A stretch of DNA of 64,000 nt from Curvivirga sp965219885. GTDB taxonomy: Bacteria; Pseudomonadota; Alphaproteobacteria; UBA8366; Aestuariispiraceae. The notes below the pieces were generated by a model. It saw nothing but the letters and a program-made list of their open reading frames with translations. It did no database searches and was not told where the DNA came from. Position numbers and translations under genes: made by a program. This document shows, piece after piece, positions 1 to 8,114 of the stretch (the first letter of the stretch is position 1; the number at the start of each line of letters is the position of its first letter). The stretch covers positions 310,001 through 374,000 of the forward strand of contig NZ_CBDCOT010000007.1 in the NCBI RefSeq assembly GCF_965219885.1. The letters run 5' to 3'.

Positions 1-1
1 T

Positions 2-1726
2 TTAAATGCGAATTTAAGTTTTGGTGTTTTAGATAAAAATCTAGCTATTTCGAAAACGAATTTAAAAGAGACTATCTCAGGTTTTTCAAACTTAGCGTCT
101 AAACTTGCTATGGCTCCATTTGAGATCGATCTTGGTCTAACAGCTTCAGGATTGATTGCAGAAGATGGGGAAATGGCGCGGGCACCCAATATTCATATGA
201 TCGCTGGATTAGGCAGTGTTACTGTTGACCAGTTTAATTTGGGGTTACCAGGTGGAACTGAATTATCATTATTAGCAGATTTTATGCCGGATCCTTCTGG
301 CCGGGAAGCTTGGTTCACATCTGGCGGGATTTCATTGCAATCAAGTAATTTGCGTCGAAGTCTCGCGTGGTTAGGCTTTGATATGGCGCCTTTTTCACCA
401 GATTTATGGCGCCAATTTAGTTTGACCACTAATTTCGAAATGGATGCTGAGCGTTTTGCGTTAAATGATCTGGATATACAATTAGATCAATCTTCCGCTA
501 CAGGTCGCATGGATTATTATGAAAATGTCGAAGGTAAGATCGATACTTTGAATATAGATTTCGATTTTAATCAATTATATCTGGACGGGTATGTTGATGA
601 AAATTGGAAAGTTGAAGATATAATTTCAAATATCGACCTTTTGAAAACGAATGAAGCAAACTTAGTCCTCGATCTATATGCAGATATTTTACATCTAAAT
701 AATCAACGTCATGACCATTTTTCTTTTGCGCTTAATAAAGATCAAAATGGTTTAGATTTTGAAATTGAGAATTTTCTGCTGAACGATTTTTCCAGAGGTG
801 ACATAAATGGCGCCGTAGATTGGAATAAATCACCAGCTCATATCAGTTATACTGGAAGTTTTAATTCGTGGGAATTGGATAGGTATTTCAGTATCCCCAA
901 AAGCGATCTGTCCCTGTTAATAGGTGATGTTGAGCAACAGGAACTTTCTCTATCGTTTTCGGGTGAAGGGGATATAGACAAGATTGAAAAAGAATTTACT
1001 GGTGATATTGGTGACGTTTCTTTTTCTGGTAATGGTGCGCTCGGCGTTTCTACGGAAGGAATTAATTTTAGTTTGGACAAACTTGATGCGGTGCATGATC
1101 AAATTACACTCGCTGATGTAAATGGCCTCTTGCTTATAAACGCTGATGGAATTCGCATTAACGATATAGGAGGCAATATTGGTGATGGAAGGTTTGATTT
1201 AAGTTACGAAGCTTCGTTTGATACTTCCAAGCGAGCTTTTCGTCTCAACTTGCGAGATATCTGTCAGCCCAAACAAGTCTATGATTTGAAAAATTGGATT
1301 TTGATAAATACGTGTATATCTGAAGCGAAATTGCTAGGAAATCTTGATGACGGATTGCAACTTGAAGGAAGCATCGAAGCTCCGTTTAAAATAGAAATTC
1401 TTGCAGATAAAGCCGAAATGCCTAAAGGTATTGTTGAAAATTTGGCTGGAAACGTACTGGTATATCTACCTTCGGAACTAACCAGATATACAGCAGAAAT
1501 CACATATAAAGATGAAGCTTTGAATATCAATCATTTACATGTGATTTCTGACGATGTGGAAGGTAAGGGTCGTTTAACCTACCAACGCATTACGGATCGT
1601 TTGAATTTTGATATGATTCTCCGTCAACCAACGTTGGAACCTGATGCATTAGATATACAAATACATGGCCCATTGAATGGGTTAAATATGCGTCTTAATG
1701 GGAATTGGTTAAAAGAGATAAAGTAG
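2..1726 (+). CDS. AsmA-like (AsmA/DUF3971-type) envelope protein, C-terminal part, cut by window start
   Basis: The reading frame is open from the first bases, so this is the 3' end of a larger gene and the ATG at 110 is internal. About 574 residues are visible. The protein is made of alternating short hydrophobic and polar beta-strand segments, rich in Asp/Asn/Gly and Leu/Ile, with many 'DLDIQLDQSSATG'-type repeats. This is typical of AsmA-superfamily proteins, which sit in the inner membrane, span the periplasm and are implicated in phospholipid transport or outer-membrane assembly. The N-terminal anchor lies outside the window. No terminator is visible before the convergent gene that ends at 1758. 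The family call rests on composition and repeat style, not on a catalytic motif. Confidence 0.6.
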   Translation, partial: LNANLSFGVLDKNLAISKTNLKETISGFSNLASKLAMAPFEIDLGLTASGLIAEDGEMARAPNIHMIAGLGSVTVDQFNLGLPGGTELSLLADFMPDPSGREAWFTSGGISLQSSNLRRSLAWLGFDMAPFSPDLWRQFSLTTNFEMDAERFALNDLDIQLDQSSATGRMDYYENVEGKIDTLNIDFDFNQLYLDGYVDENWKVEDIISNIDLLKTNEANLVLDLYADILHLNNQRHDHFSFALNKDQNGLDFEIENFLLNDFSRGDINGAVDWNKSPAHISYTGSFNSWELDRYFSIPKSDLSLLIGDVEQQELSLSFSGEGDIDKIEKEFTGDIGDVSFSGNGALGVSTEGINFSLDKLDAVHDQITLADVNGLLLINADGIRINDIGGNIGDGRFDLSYEASFDTSKRAFRLNLRDICQPKQVYDLKNWILINTCISEAKLLGNLDDGLQLEGSIEAPFKIEILADKAEMPKGIVENLAGNVLVYLPSELTRYTAEITYKDEALNINHLHVISDDVEGKGRLTYQRITDRLNFDMILRQPTLEPDALDIQIHGPLNGLNMRLNGNWLKEIK

Positions 1727-1757
1727 GATAGAAAGTTTTTATGTTATAAGAAAATAT

Positions 1758-1985
1758 CTAACCTCCTTCGAGATTTAGAGCATGGGCAAGGACAAAGATA
1801 CGAATCGCACTTGATAAATTACCAGAACGATTTTTATCAATTTCTGTGATGAGGTTATTCACAGATTTATTTTGGCCAATAGCAACAACACGTAGCTGGT
1901 CCCAGAAAAGATTCTCAAGAGAGATGCTTGTTCTATGGCCGGCAATTACCACTGACCGTTTTTTTATTTCAGCATATTTTTCCAA
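1758..1985 (-). CDS. Ribbon-helix-helix (RHH_4 type) small DNA-binding protein
   Basis: The conserved core KRSVVIAGHRTSISLE, then FWDQLRVVA, then NLITEIDKNRSGNLSSAIRIFVL matches the short alphaproteobacterial RHH_4 family of presumed transcription factors. These bind DNA as dimers through an N-terminal beta-strand followed by two helices. The start is uncertain. There is no ATG. A TTG at 1985 puts the conserved core about nine residues in and gives 75 aa, close to the usual family length. A TTG at 2081 would give 107 aa with an unrelated N-terminus and no spaced ribosome site. The gene converges with the AsmA-like gene. Its target is unknown. Confidence 0.7.
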   Translation of the reverse strand: MEKYAEIKKRSVVIAGHRTSISLENLFWDQLRVVAIGQNKSVNNLITEIDKNRSGNLSSAIRIFVLAHALNLEGG

Positions 1986-2159
1986 TTTTTTGGTGCCCCC
2001 AAAAGAAGTGTGAGTTAACCTTACAACAGGATATCGGGAATCCTGTGGTATTCTGGTGTTTAGCGGGTATGAATGGTTCAACCTTGGGGGGAAACTACAC
2101 GAATCTTCTTAACAAAAACTTACCAAAAATCGTTTTAATCAGTTTATTTCCTATTTAAT

Positions 2160-2876
2160 TCACGAATTTCTAATATAAGTTGAGATTTTCTTAGCTACAG
2201 ACGATAAATTTTCGTCATGAGTGTGCCCACTTTTAACTCTTGGCTTAAAATTATGGTCCCCATCAGGTACCCAAGTAATGGAAATTGAGCCAGTTTTGTC
2301 CCGATTCGGCCAATGAGGGTTATCTACTTGTAATTGGCTAATTTCTTCGGATTTTCCGAAAGGATCTCGATCTCCCTGAAGAATAAGAGTCGGTAAAGTT
2401 ATATCAACAAAATGGTCTGTTTTCCATTTATCAGTCTTGCCAGGAGCATGAAATGGATATCCTAGACAGAAGACAGCTTTTATCGGGAGTTGTAATTCAT
2501 TATTCTTTGATGCGAGGATGGAAGCCATACGGCCACCCATTGACTTTCCAGCAATAAAGATATTGCCCCTATCGTGCCAATCTTCAATCGCTTGTTGCCA
2601 TGTCTTAAGGCAAATATTTTCCCTGTTTGGTGGGCGTTTTTTCCCATCTTCGCGTCTTTGACGCATATAAGGAAACTCAAAGCGAACAACACGTAAACCT
2701 TCTTCAGCAAGTAAGTTGGCTACTTTTTCCATATAATCTGAATCCATAGGTGCACCAGCGCCATGAGCGAAAAGAAACGTATCTAGCCCTGGCAATTGGG
2801 GATCTTTACAAGCCAGAGAAGAAGGAAGATTCACAAGGTATTCTTGATCTTTTATAGAAATTAAAGACTTGGTCAT
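2160..2876 (-). CDS. Alpha/beta hydrolase (COG3571/KANL2-like family)
   Basis: This 238-aa cytoplasmic protein has an alpha/beta-hydrolase layout. An early FAHGAGAPMDS loop forms the oxyanion region near residues 36-46. The nucleophile elbow GKSMGGRMAS carries the presumed catalytic Ser near residue 112. An acidic residue follows in LILQGDRDPFG, and the C-terminal His is in DGDHNF. Family members are annotated as predicted hydrolases or dienelactone-hydrolase-like; the substrate is not known. The gene stands alone, transcribed away from the cheW-like gene, with about 200 bp between the two starts. The start ATG matches family length. No signal peptide is seen. Confidence 0.8.
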   Translation of the reverse strand: MTKSLISIKDQEYLVNLPSSLACKDPQLPGLDTFLFAHGAGAPMDSDYMEKVANLLAEEGLRVVRFEFPYMRQRREDGKKRPPNRENICLKTWQQAIEDWHDRGNIFIAGKSMGGRMASILASKNNELQLPIKAVFCLGYPFHAPGKTDKWKTDHFVDITLPTLILQGDRDPFGKSEEISQLQVDNPHWPNRDKTGSISITWVPDGDHNFKPRVKSGHTHDENLSSVAKKISTYIRNS

Positions 2877-3080
2877 AAAAAATATCCACTTAAAACTTGC
2901 TTTTAATTTGGGAAGAAGGCTTAATAATTAACGTAAGTCAAGGATCTGTTAACTATTTGGTTTGTATATTGTATCAGATAGATGTTACACTTGGCTTCTA
3001 TGAATTTTCTGTTTTTTCTTTTGGGAAGAGACGAGATAAATATCGAACCGAATTTATTTAAGGAATAAGGGGATATCGCC

Positions 3081-4181
3081 GTGTCTGATATTGCACTTGC
3101 AGATTCAAGAGAGTTGGCAATGATTGATGAGGAGCAGCTTGTCACCATGATGGTGGATGGCCAAGCATTTGGTATCCCTATTTTAATGGTTCAAGATATT
3201 GTTGAACCTGATCAAATTACACCTGTTCCTTTAGCGCCAGGTGCGATTGCTGGTGTGTTAAACCTTCGTGGTCGTATCGTAACAGTGATTGATATGCGTG
3301 AGCTGCTAGGCTCCCGCGCTGTCGATGATAATGAAAAGCAAATGAGTGTTACTGTTGAACATAAAGGTGATTTGTATACCTTCCTAGTTGATAGTATCGG
3401 TGATGTCCGCTCTTTGCCGCGTAAAAGTTTTGATAAACCGCCTGCGACGTTAGACGAAAATTTACGACGTCTATGTTCCGGTGTTTTCCGCTTGGAAGAT
3501 GACTTGCTGGTTGTTCTTGATGTCGAGCGTATGTTGGAAGAAGAAACCATCATGAAAACACCTCGTAGAACACGTAAACGCAGAAAAGTGGTCGTCGAAG
3601 AAAAGGTCGCTAACCAAAATGAAGGCGATGACGAAGCGGAGGAAGCTTCTGTAAAAAAGCCTAAAGGCACTCCTAAAGCTTCATCGGTAAAGAAAGAAGC
3701 TTCCAAGAGTGCCAAAAAATCAACGTTGAAATCAAAACCGGAAACGAAAGCGAAGCCAGCTCCAAAGCCTGCCGCTTCAAAACCTGAACCTGCACCTGCT
3801 GCGCCAGTGTCGTCTGGTCCTGCTGCATCCGGGGTGAATGCAGATCATGAGCAAAAGGCAATGTTGGCGGTTGAGAAATTTGCTGCACGTGTCGATAGTG
3901 ATCCGATTTTGAATGATTTGTTTAAAGATCTTAACGATGCCAAGCTTCTTGATTTATTGGTGAACTTGTTTAATGCCGCATATGGTAACCCGGGGGCGCC
4001 ATTACTAGAATCTGCTTATTTGGCATTTATTAAACAACCAGGTCTTGGTGATGATCATTTCATGTCTGCAGGTACAAATATGCATGCGACGTTAATGGAT
4101 TTACAAACAGAGACTGAGATTGTTGATCGTATTATGTCTGTGATTGATGAAACACGTATTAAAGTACTTGATGTTTCTTAA
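3081..4181 (+). CDS. CheW adaptor fused to a truncated-globin-like C-terminal domain
   Basis: This 366-aa protein has three parts. Residues about 18-152 form a CheW domain, with the typical FGIPILMVQDIVEP and GVLNLRGRIVTVIDMRELLG segments that couple chemoreceptors to CheA. Residues about 155-250 are a linker, first strongly basic (PRRTRKRRK), then rich in Lys/Ala/Pro. Residues about 255-366 resemble a group I truncated haemoglobin: AVEKFAARVDSDPILNDLF, then NAAYGNPGAP, then GLGDDHF and a final helix. At the proximal haem-ligand position (F8 His in globins) this domain has Tyr313, and at the B10 Tyr position it has Ala. It starts at GTG with AAGGGG upstream. Ordinary CheW is about 150-170 aa. 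No other chemotaxis gene is adjacent. Haem binding is unproven. Confidence 0.8.
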   Translation: MSDIALADSRELAMIDEEQLVTMMVDGQAFGIPILMVQDIVEPDQITPVPLAPGAIAGVLNLRGRIVTVIDMRELLGSRAVDDNEKQMSVTVEHKGDLYTFLVDSIGDVRSLPRKSFDKPPATLDENLRRLCSGVFRLEDDLLVVLDVERMLEEETIMKTPRRTRKRRKVVVEEKVANQNEGDDEAEEASVKKPKGTPKASSVKKEASKSAKKSTLKSKPETKAKPAPKPAASKPEPAPAAPVSSGPAASGVNADHEQKAMLAVEKFAARVDSDPILNDLFKDLNDAKLLDLLVNLFNAAYGNPGAPLLESAYLAFIKQPGLGDDHFMSAGTNMHATLMDLQTETEIVDRIMSVIDETRIKVLDVS

Positions 4182-4206
4182 ACTCAGTTTTGATATTTGA
4201 TATAAG

Positions 4207-4240
4207 AAAAGCCGCATCAATAATCTGATGCGGCTTTTTA
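4207..4240. terminator. Bidirectional intrinsic terminator between cheW-like gene and DUF465 gene
   Basis: An 11-bp perfect stem (AAGCCGCATCA at 4209-4219 with TGATGCGGCTT at 4226-4236) has a 6-nt loop. It is flanked by A and T runs on both sides, so it can end transcripts from both convergent genes. Confidence 0.9.
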
Positions 4241-4266
4241 ATTAATGTCTTTATTATTTCAAATCA

Positions 4267-4434
4267 CTAGGCATGCGCCATGCGCGCCATTTCATCTTTG
4301 AGGTTCAATTTTTCATGTTTGATAGTTCGTATGACCTCATCATCCGGCATCGGTCGCGCGTTTTCCATGTCCAGTTTCTTATCTAATTCTTCGTGGCGTG
4401 ATTTTAGTGTCTGGATACGATCTTGAACGCTCAT
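4267..4434 (-). CDS. YdcH family (DUF465) small protein
   Basis: A 55-aa ORF reads MSVQDRIQTLKSRHEELDKK, continuing LDMENARPMPDDEVIRTIKH and EKLNLKDEMARMAHA. The HEELD and KxxKLxLKDE elements and the near all-helical, highly charged composition match the DUF465/YdcH family, usually 55-80 aa and predicted to form a helical hairpin or coiled coil. The function is unknown. AGGGAG lies about 7 nt before the ATG. The gene shares a bidirectional terminator with the cheW-like gene. Confidence 0.88.
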   Translation of the reverse strand: MSVQDRIQTLKSRHEELDKKLDMENARPMPDDEVIRTIKHEKLNLKDEMARMAHA

Positions 4435-4795
4435 GAGGTTCTCCCTTCAATGGTTAACAAAAGTCACCAATGAACAGGACCCATAATGCAGGACCTAGAA
4501 GGCGCGTAAAATAGGTAGATTAGTCTATGGATTAAAAAATACGGGCAAGCCAATAGAATTGAAGCATGCTGCAATGAAATTAATCCATTAATTCGCTAAT
4601 CGCTTCCCTCCATTCATACGTAGAAGATATAATTCTTCTGGTGCGCCCTAGGCCAGTTCGGGTCCGGCCCATCTGTGTATGTATGATATTTCGTTATTCT
4701 TCCCATCTTTTTCAAGGGATGGGGCTTGTTTAATTTTGAAACATCAGGCGTATATGCTACACCTTTCTTGAAAAAAGTCGAGGTCAAAGTCTGTA
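4435..4795. other. Intergenic stretch without a convincing gene
   Basis: 361 bp between the divergent DUF465 gene and ubiX. It probably carries both promoters, but none can be placed with confidence. On the minus strand a 30-codon ORF starts at 4672 without a ribosome site. A GC-rich patch at about 4641-4670 looks a little like a tRNA T-arm but has no matching tRNA body. Confidence 0.5.
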
Positions 4796-5368
4796 ATGAA
4801 TGAGAACAAAAAAATTATTGTTGGTATATCAGGTGCTTCCGGTGTGATTTATGGTATTCGCCTCTTGGAAACCTTACGCGAATTAGGCGTGGAAACGCAT
4901 CTTATTCTCTCAAAGGCTGCAGAAATGACTTTGGCTTATGAAACGGATATAACACCAAAGGAACTTCGCGGGCTGGCTGATAAATCTTATCCTATTGGAG
5001 ATTTAGGTGCAGCATGTTCAAGTGGTAGTTTTCCAACATCTGGTATGATTGTTGCGCCTTGTTCGATGAAATCTTTGGCTGAGATCGCGACAGGAGTTAC
5101 GTCTTCGTTGCTTACCAGAGCGGCAGATGTTGTTTTGAAGGAGCGTCGTCGTTTGGTATTAATGGCACGTGAAACACCATTAACAAATGTGCATCTTCAA
5201 AATATGCTGACGGTGTCTCAGATGGGTGGGATTATTGCACCGCCTGTTCCAGCATTTTATACGAAACCTGATAACTTAGAAGAAATGGTAGACCATTCCA
5301 TTGGTCGTGTCCTTGACTTGTTTGACATCGATACGGGTAAGGTGAAACGCTGGCGCACAGATGATTAA
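4796..5368 (+). CDS. ubiX: Flavin prenyltransferase UbiX
   Basis: UbiX joins dimethylallyl phosphate to FMN, making the prenylated FMN cofactor used by UbiD-type decarboxylases, including the one in ubiquinone synthesis. The 190-aa protein shows the N-terminal GISGASGVIYGIRLLE FMN-binding loop, the CSMKSLAEIATG segment, the RRRLVLMARETPL block that binds phosphate, and GGIIAPPVPAFYTKP near the C-terminus. Length is normal for the family. It starts at ATG after GAGGTCAAAG. The gene is followed by pyruvate kinase 160 bp downstream and probably has its own promoter. UbiD is not in the window. Confidence 0.95.
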   Translation: MNENKKIIVGISGASGVIYGIRLLETLRELGVETHLILSKAAEMTLAYETDITPKELRGLADKSYPIGDLGAACSSGSFPTSGMIVAPCSMKSLAEIATGVTSSLLTRAADVVLKERRRLVLMARETPLTNVHLQNMLTVSQMGGIIAPPVPAFYTKPDNLEEMVDHSIGRVLDLFDIDTGKVKRWRTDD

Positions 5369-5528
5369 ACCGGAACGCCATCATATTTTTAACAGAAGCC
5401 TTTCATATTAAAGTCATTTTTGGCTTATAGTCTTTTCCTTCGAGATAAATCCGTCTATAAAGGTCGGGTGAGGCGAAAAATTTGGTGGTATATTAGGTTG
5501 GATAGATCACCTAGCAGAAGGATCAGGT

Positions 5529-6980
5529 ATGTCTGTTACCCGCGAACATCGCACGAAAATTGTTGCCACATTAGGCCCCTCCAGTTCTACAGAAGCACAA
5601 ATAGAAGAACTCTTTATGAATGGCGTTGATGTGTTTCGCTTGAATTTTAGCCATGGTGAATACGAAGAGCATCAAGCACGTTACGACGCGATCCGTGCTG
5701 TCGAAAATAAAACTGCTCGTCCGATTGCGATTATGATGGATTTACAAGGTCCAAAACTACGTGTTGGAACTTTTGCAGATGACTCTATCCAGTTAGAAAT
5801 GGGGGATGCTTTCCGTCTAGATCTGGATAAAACACCAGGTGATCAGAAACGTGTATGCCTCCCGCATCCTGAAATTTTTGCGGCTTTAAAACCTGACACA
5901 GATTTATTGTTGGACGATGGTCGTGTACGTTTACGCGTTCAGGAATGTGGCGAAGATTATGCTGAAACCATTGTGGCTGTCGGCGGCCCGCTTTCCAACC
6001 GAAAGGGGGTAAATGTACCAGGTGTTATTCTACCGCTTTCTCCGCTAACCGAAAAAGACCGTAAAGACTTGGAATTTGGTTTAGAAATGGGTGTTGATTG
6101 GGTAGCACTAAGTTTTGTACAGCGTCCAGAAGATATTATTGAGGCCAAAAAACTGATTCAAGATCGTGCAACTGTTGTTGCTAAATTGGAAAAACCTTCT
6201 GCTATTGATTATCTAGAAGAAATTGTAGAGGCAACCGATGGCGTTATGGTCGCCCGCGGTGACTTAGGGGTGGAGATGCCGCCTGAAGATGTACCGATTT
6301 TGCAGACACGTATTGTGAAATCTTGCCGAAAAGCGGGTAAACCAGTAATCGTGGCAACACAGATGTTGGATTCTATGGTGGAGCGCCCGGTACCGACTCG
6401 TGCGGAAGCAACAGATGTGGCGAATGCGGTGAAAGAAGGGGCAGATGCCGTGATGCTATCTGCTGAAACCGCCGCTGGTGCTTATCCAGTCGAAGCTGTT
6501 AAAATGATGAACCGCATTATCTTACGTTGCCAGCAAGAAGATAGTTATTGGCGTTCTCTTTCCGAAGATCAGCCAGAACTTGAATCAACGACACCGGATG
6601 CGATTTCTGCAGCTGTATATCAAGTCGCAGGAACAATCGATGCGAAAGCGATTGCAACATATACCAACTCCGGTTCGACGACCCTACGTGTGTCCCGTCA
6701 GCGTCCGAAGGCCCCCATCATTTGCCTAACACCACGCGATGATACAGCACGCAGAATGGCACTTGTCTGGGGCGTGCATTCTACCCGTGCGCCGGATGCG
6801 CGCAGTATGGAAGATATGATTGAAACTGCTGTACATCAGGCACGTATTGATGGTTTCGTCGAAACAAACGATCGTATTGTAATTACCGCGGGATTACCAT
6901 TCGGTACGCCAGGAAAAACCAACATCTTGCGGATTGCACGTATTCAACCAAAAAATCAATTGCATGAGACAAGCCTCTAA
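5529..6980 (+). CDS. pyk: Pyruvate kinase
   Basis: The last glycolytic enzyme: phosphoenolpyruvate plus ADP gives pyruvate plus ATP in the cytoplasm. The 483-aa length is normal for bacterial Pyk. Visible motifs are TKIVATLGPSSS at the start, the FRLNFSHG substrate loop, IMMDLQGPKLRVG, the catalytic region VAKLEKPSAIDYLEEIVEATDGVMVARGDLG (read as separate short blocks), ATQMLDSM and RAEATDVANAV. The B domain and the C-terminal allosteric domain are present. AGAAGGATC precedes the ATG. It is followed after 137 bp by the FolD-like gene on the same strand. Confidence 0.96.
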   Translation: MSVTREHRTKIVATLGPSSSTEAQIEELFMNGVDVFRLNFSHGEYEEHQARYDAIRAVENKTARPIAIMMDLQGPKLRVGTFADDSIQLEMGDAFRLDLDKTPGDQKRVCLPHPEIFAALKPDTDLLLDDGRVRLRVQECGEDYAETIVAVGGPLSNRKGVNVPGVILPLSPLTEKDRKDLEFGLEMGVDWVALSFVQRPEDIIEAKKLIQDRATVVAKLEKPSAIDYLEEIVEATDGVMVARGDLGVEMPPEDVPILQTRIVKSCRKAGKPVIVATQMLDSMVERPVPTRAEATDVANAVKEGADAVMLSAETAAGAYPVEAVKMMNRIILRCQQEDSYWRSLSEDQPELESTTPDAISAAVYQVAGTIDAKAIATYTNSGSTTLRVSRQRPKAPIICLTPRDDTARRMALVWGVHSTRAPDARSMEDMIETAVHQARIDGFVETNDRIVITAGLPFGTPGKTNILRIARIQPKNQLHETSL

Positions 6981-7049
6981 GCAATTTTCTGTTAACGGCA
7001 AAGTTAATTTAGGGAACGTCGCAAATAGGATTGGACGATGGAGGGAATT

Positions 7050-7196
7050 ATGCTCTTCTTCGCCTCGGGAAAATATAAAAGTAAATCCAAAGTAACTCAA
7101 TTAAGGGGTCAAAAGACATGGGTGAAAGAGATCTTCGCGGAAAGCCGATTGCAGACGGTATCTTGGAACAAGTCCGCAAAGAAGCAGAAGAAATGA
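7050..7196 (+). CDS. Possible small ORF overlapping the folD-like start
   Basis: A 48-codon ORF begins at ATG 7050 behind a strong GGAGGG ribosome site 4-5 nt upstream and runs out of frame into the first 79 bases of the FolD-like gene. The peptide is short, basic and Lys/Ser-rich, with no domain I recognise. The ribosome site is better than chance, so it may be a leader peptide or a translated upstream ORF for the FolD-like gene. Equally, it may be a non-functional coincidence. Confidence 0.25.
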   Translation: MLFFASGKYKSKSKVTQLRGQKTWVKEIFAESRLQTVSWNKSAKKQKK

Positions 7197-8035
7197 GTGA
7201 ACAGGGCTGGTCCCCTAAGCTTGTTTCTATCACGGTGGGTGATGTGGAAGCCGTGGACGTATATGTGCGTAACCAACGACGTACAGCAGAACGTGCTGGT
7301 ATCGAATTTCAGGAACGTCATTTTCCAGGCGATGTGACACAAGATGAACTTCGTACAGCGATTTCTGCAATGAATGTGGATCCACGTATCACGGGTATTA
7401 TTATTCAACGTCCGGTGCCGGAACAAATTTCCGTAAAAGCATTACAGACTGCGATTCACCCATTTAAAGATGTGGAAGGGATGCATCCAACGTCTATCGG
7501 TAACATCGTTTATAGTGATACTGAGATTGCCCCTTGTACCGCAGCCGCATCGGTTGAGATGTTGAAGGCGACAGGTATGTCTTTGGAAGGCATGGAAGTT
7601 GTCGTGATCGGTCATTCCGAAATTGTTGGTAAACCGATTGCCTTCTTGTTGATGGCAGAGGGGGCGACTGTGACAGTATGTCATCACATGACACGCTCTG
7701 TTCAGATTCATTCCCGTCGTGCTGATGCAATTTTTGTTGCTGTTGGCAAACCACGTTTAATTACGGGCGATATGATCAAACCGGGTGCCGCGGTTATTGA
7801 TATTGGTATCAACGCTATTGAAGAAGATGGTGTTGAGAAGCTCGTTGGTGATGTTGATTATGAAACTGCAAGTGAGGTCGCTGGCTGGATTACGCCTGTA
7901 CCGGGCGGTGTAGGCCCTGTAACGGTTTCTATCTTAATGCGCAACACGATGGCAGCGCTTCGTCGTCAGAAAGAAGCTTATGATAAGCAATTCGCAGAAC
8001 AACAAGATAAAGTTGTTGCCACACCTAGTGAATAA
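7118..8035 (+). CDS. FolD-family protein (methylenetetrahydrofolate dehydrogenase/cyclohydrolase) with altered catalytic residues
   Basis: The 305-aa protein has the full FolD layout: an N-terminal folate domain, a Rossmann domain with VVVIGHSEIVGKPIAFLL for NADP, and the closing WITPVPGGVGPVT motif. FolD converts methylene-THF to methenyl- and then formyl-THF. Two catalytic positions differ. The usual YVxxK lysine (Lys54 in E. coli, Lys56 in human) is Gln53 here (YVRNQRR). The usual DVDG is DVEG, so Asp is Glu120. The glutamine of the QxPxP motif is kept (Gln97). In human MTHFD1 the lysine is needed for cyclohydrolase activity, so this protein may be dehydrogenase-only or may act on another substrate. 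AAGGGG precedes the ATG. Confidence 0.85.
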   Translation: MGERDLRGKPIADGILEQVRKEAEEMSEQGWSPKLVSITVGDVEAVDVYVRNQRRTAERAGIEFQERHFPGDVTQDELRTAISAMNVDPRITGIIIQRPVPEQISVKALQTAIHPFKDVEGMHPTSIGNIVYSDTEIAPCTAAASVEMLKATGMSLEGMEVVVIGHSEIVGKPIAFLLMAEGATVTVCHHMTRSVQIHSRRADAIFVAVGKPRLITGDMIKPGAAVIDIGINAIEEDGVEKLVGDVDYETASEVAGWITPVPGGVGPVTVSILMRNTMAALRRQKEAYDKQFAEQQDKVVATPSE

Positions 8036-8050
8036 AATTTACTAGGTGTG
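8020..8050. repeat. Inverted repeat over the folD-like stop codon
   Basis: Ten-bp perfect arms CACACCTAGT (8020-8029) and ACTAGGTGTG (8041-8050) flank the TAA stop. It sits just before the larger palindrome and may form an additional 3' hairpin. Confidence 0.6.
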
Positions 8051-8056
8051 CATAAA

Positions 8057-8096
8057 ATAGAAAGGCCTGAAAGATATATCTTTCAGGCCTTTCTAT
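8057..8096. terminator. Bidirectional terminator, perfect 40-bp palindrome
   Basis: Positions 8057-8096 equal their own reverse complement: ATAGAAAGGCCTGAAAGATA followed by its exact inverse. It lies between the convergent folD-like and glcF genes and can fold on either transcript. The U-rich ends are modest. Confidence 0.85.
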
Positions 8097-8114
8097 TTGA
8101 AAAACTGTTTTCTC

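Noticed and set aside
4580..4672. Minus-strand 30-codon ORF starting at 4672
   Set aside because: No ribosome site, Arg/Thr-rich start without family resemblance, and it lies in the ubiX upstream region.
4621..4675. tRNA-like patch (GCCAGTTCGGGTCCGGC resembles a T-arm, with a small hairpin before it)
   Set aside because: The T-stem has a mismatch, and no acceptor stem, D-arm or anticodon arm can be fitted at the right distances.
5420..5629. 69-codon ORF upstream of and overlapping pyk
   Set aside because: Runs out of frame into pyk, has no ribosome site, and its composition is typical of an out-of-frame reading.
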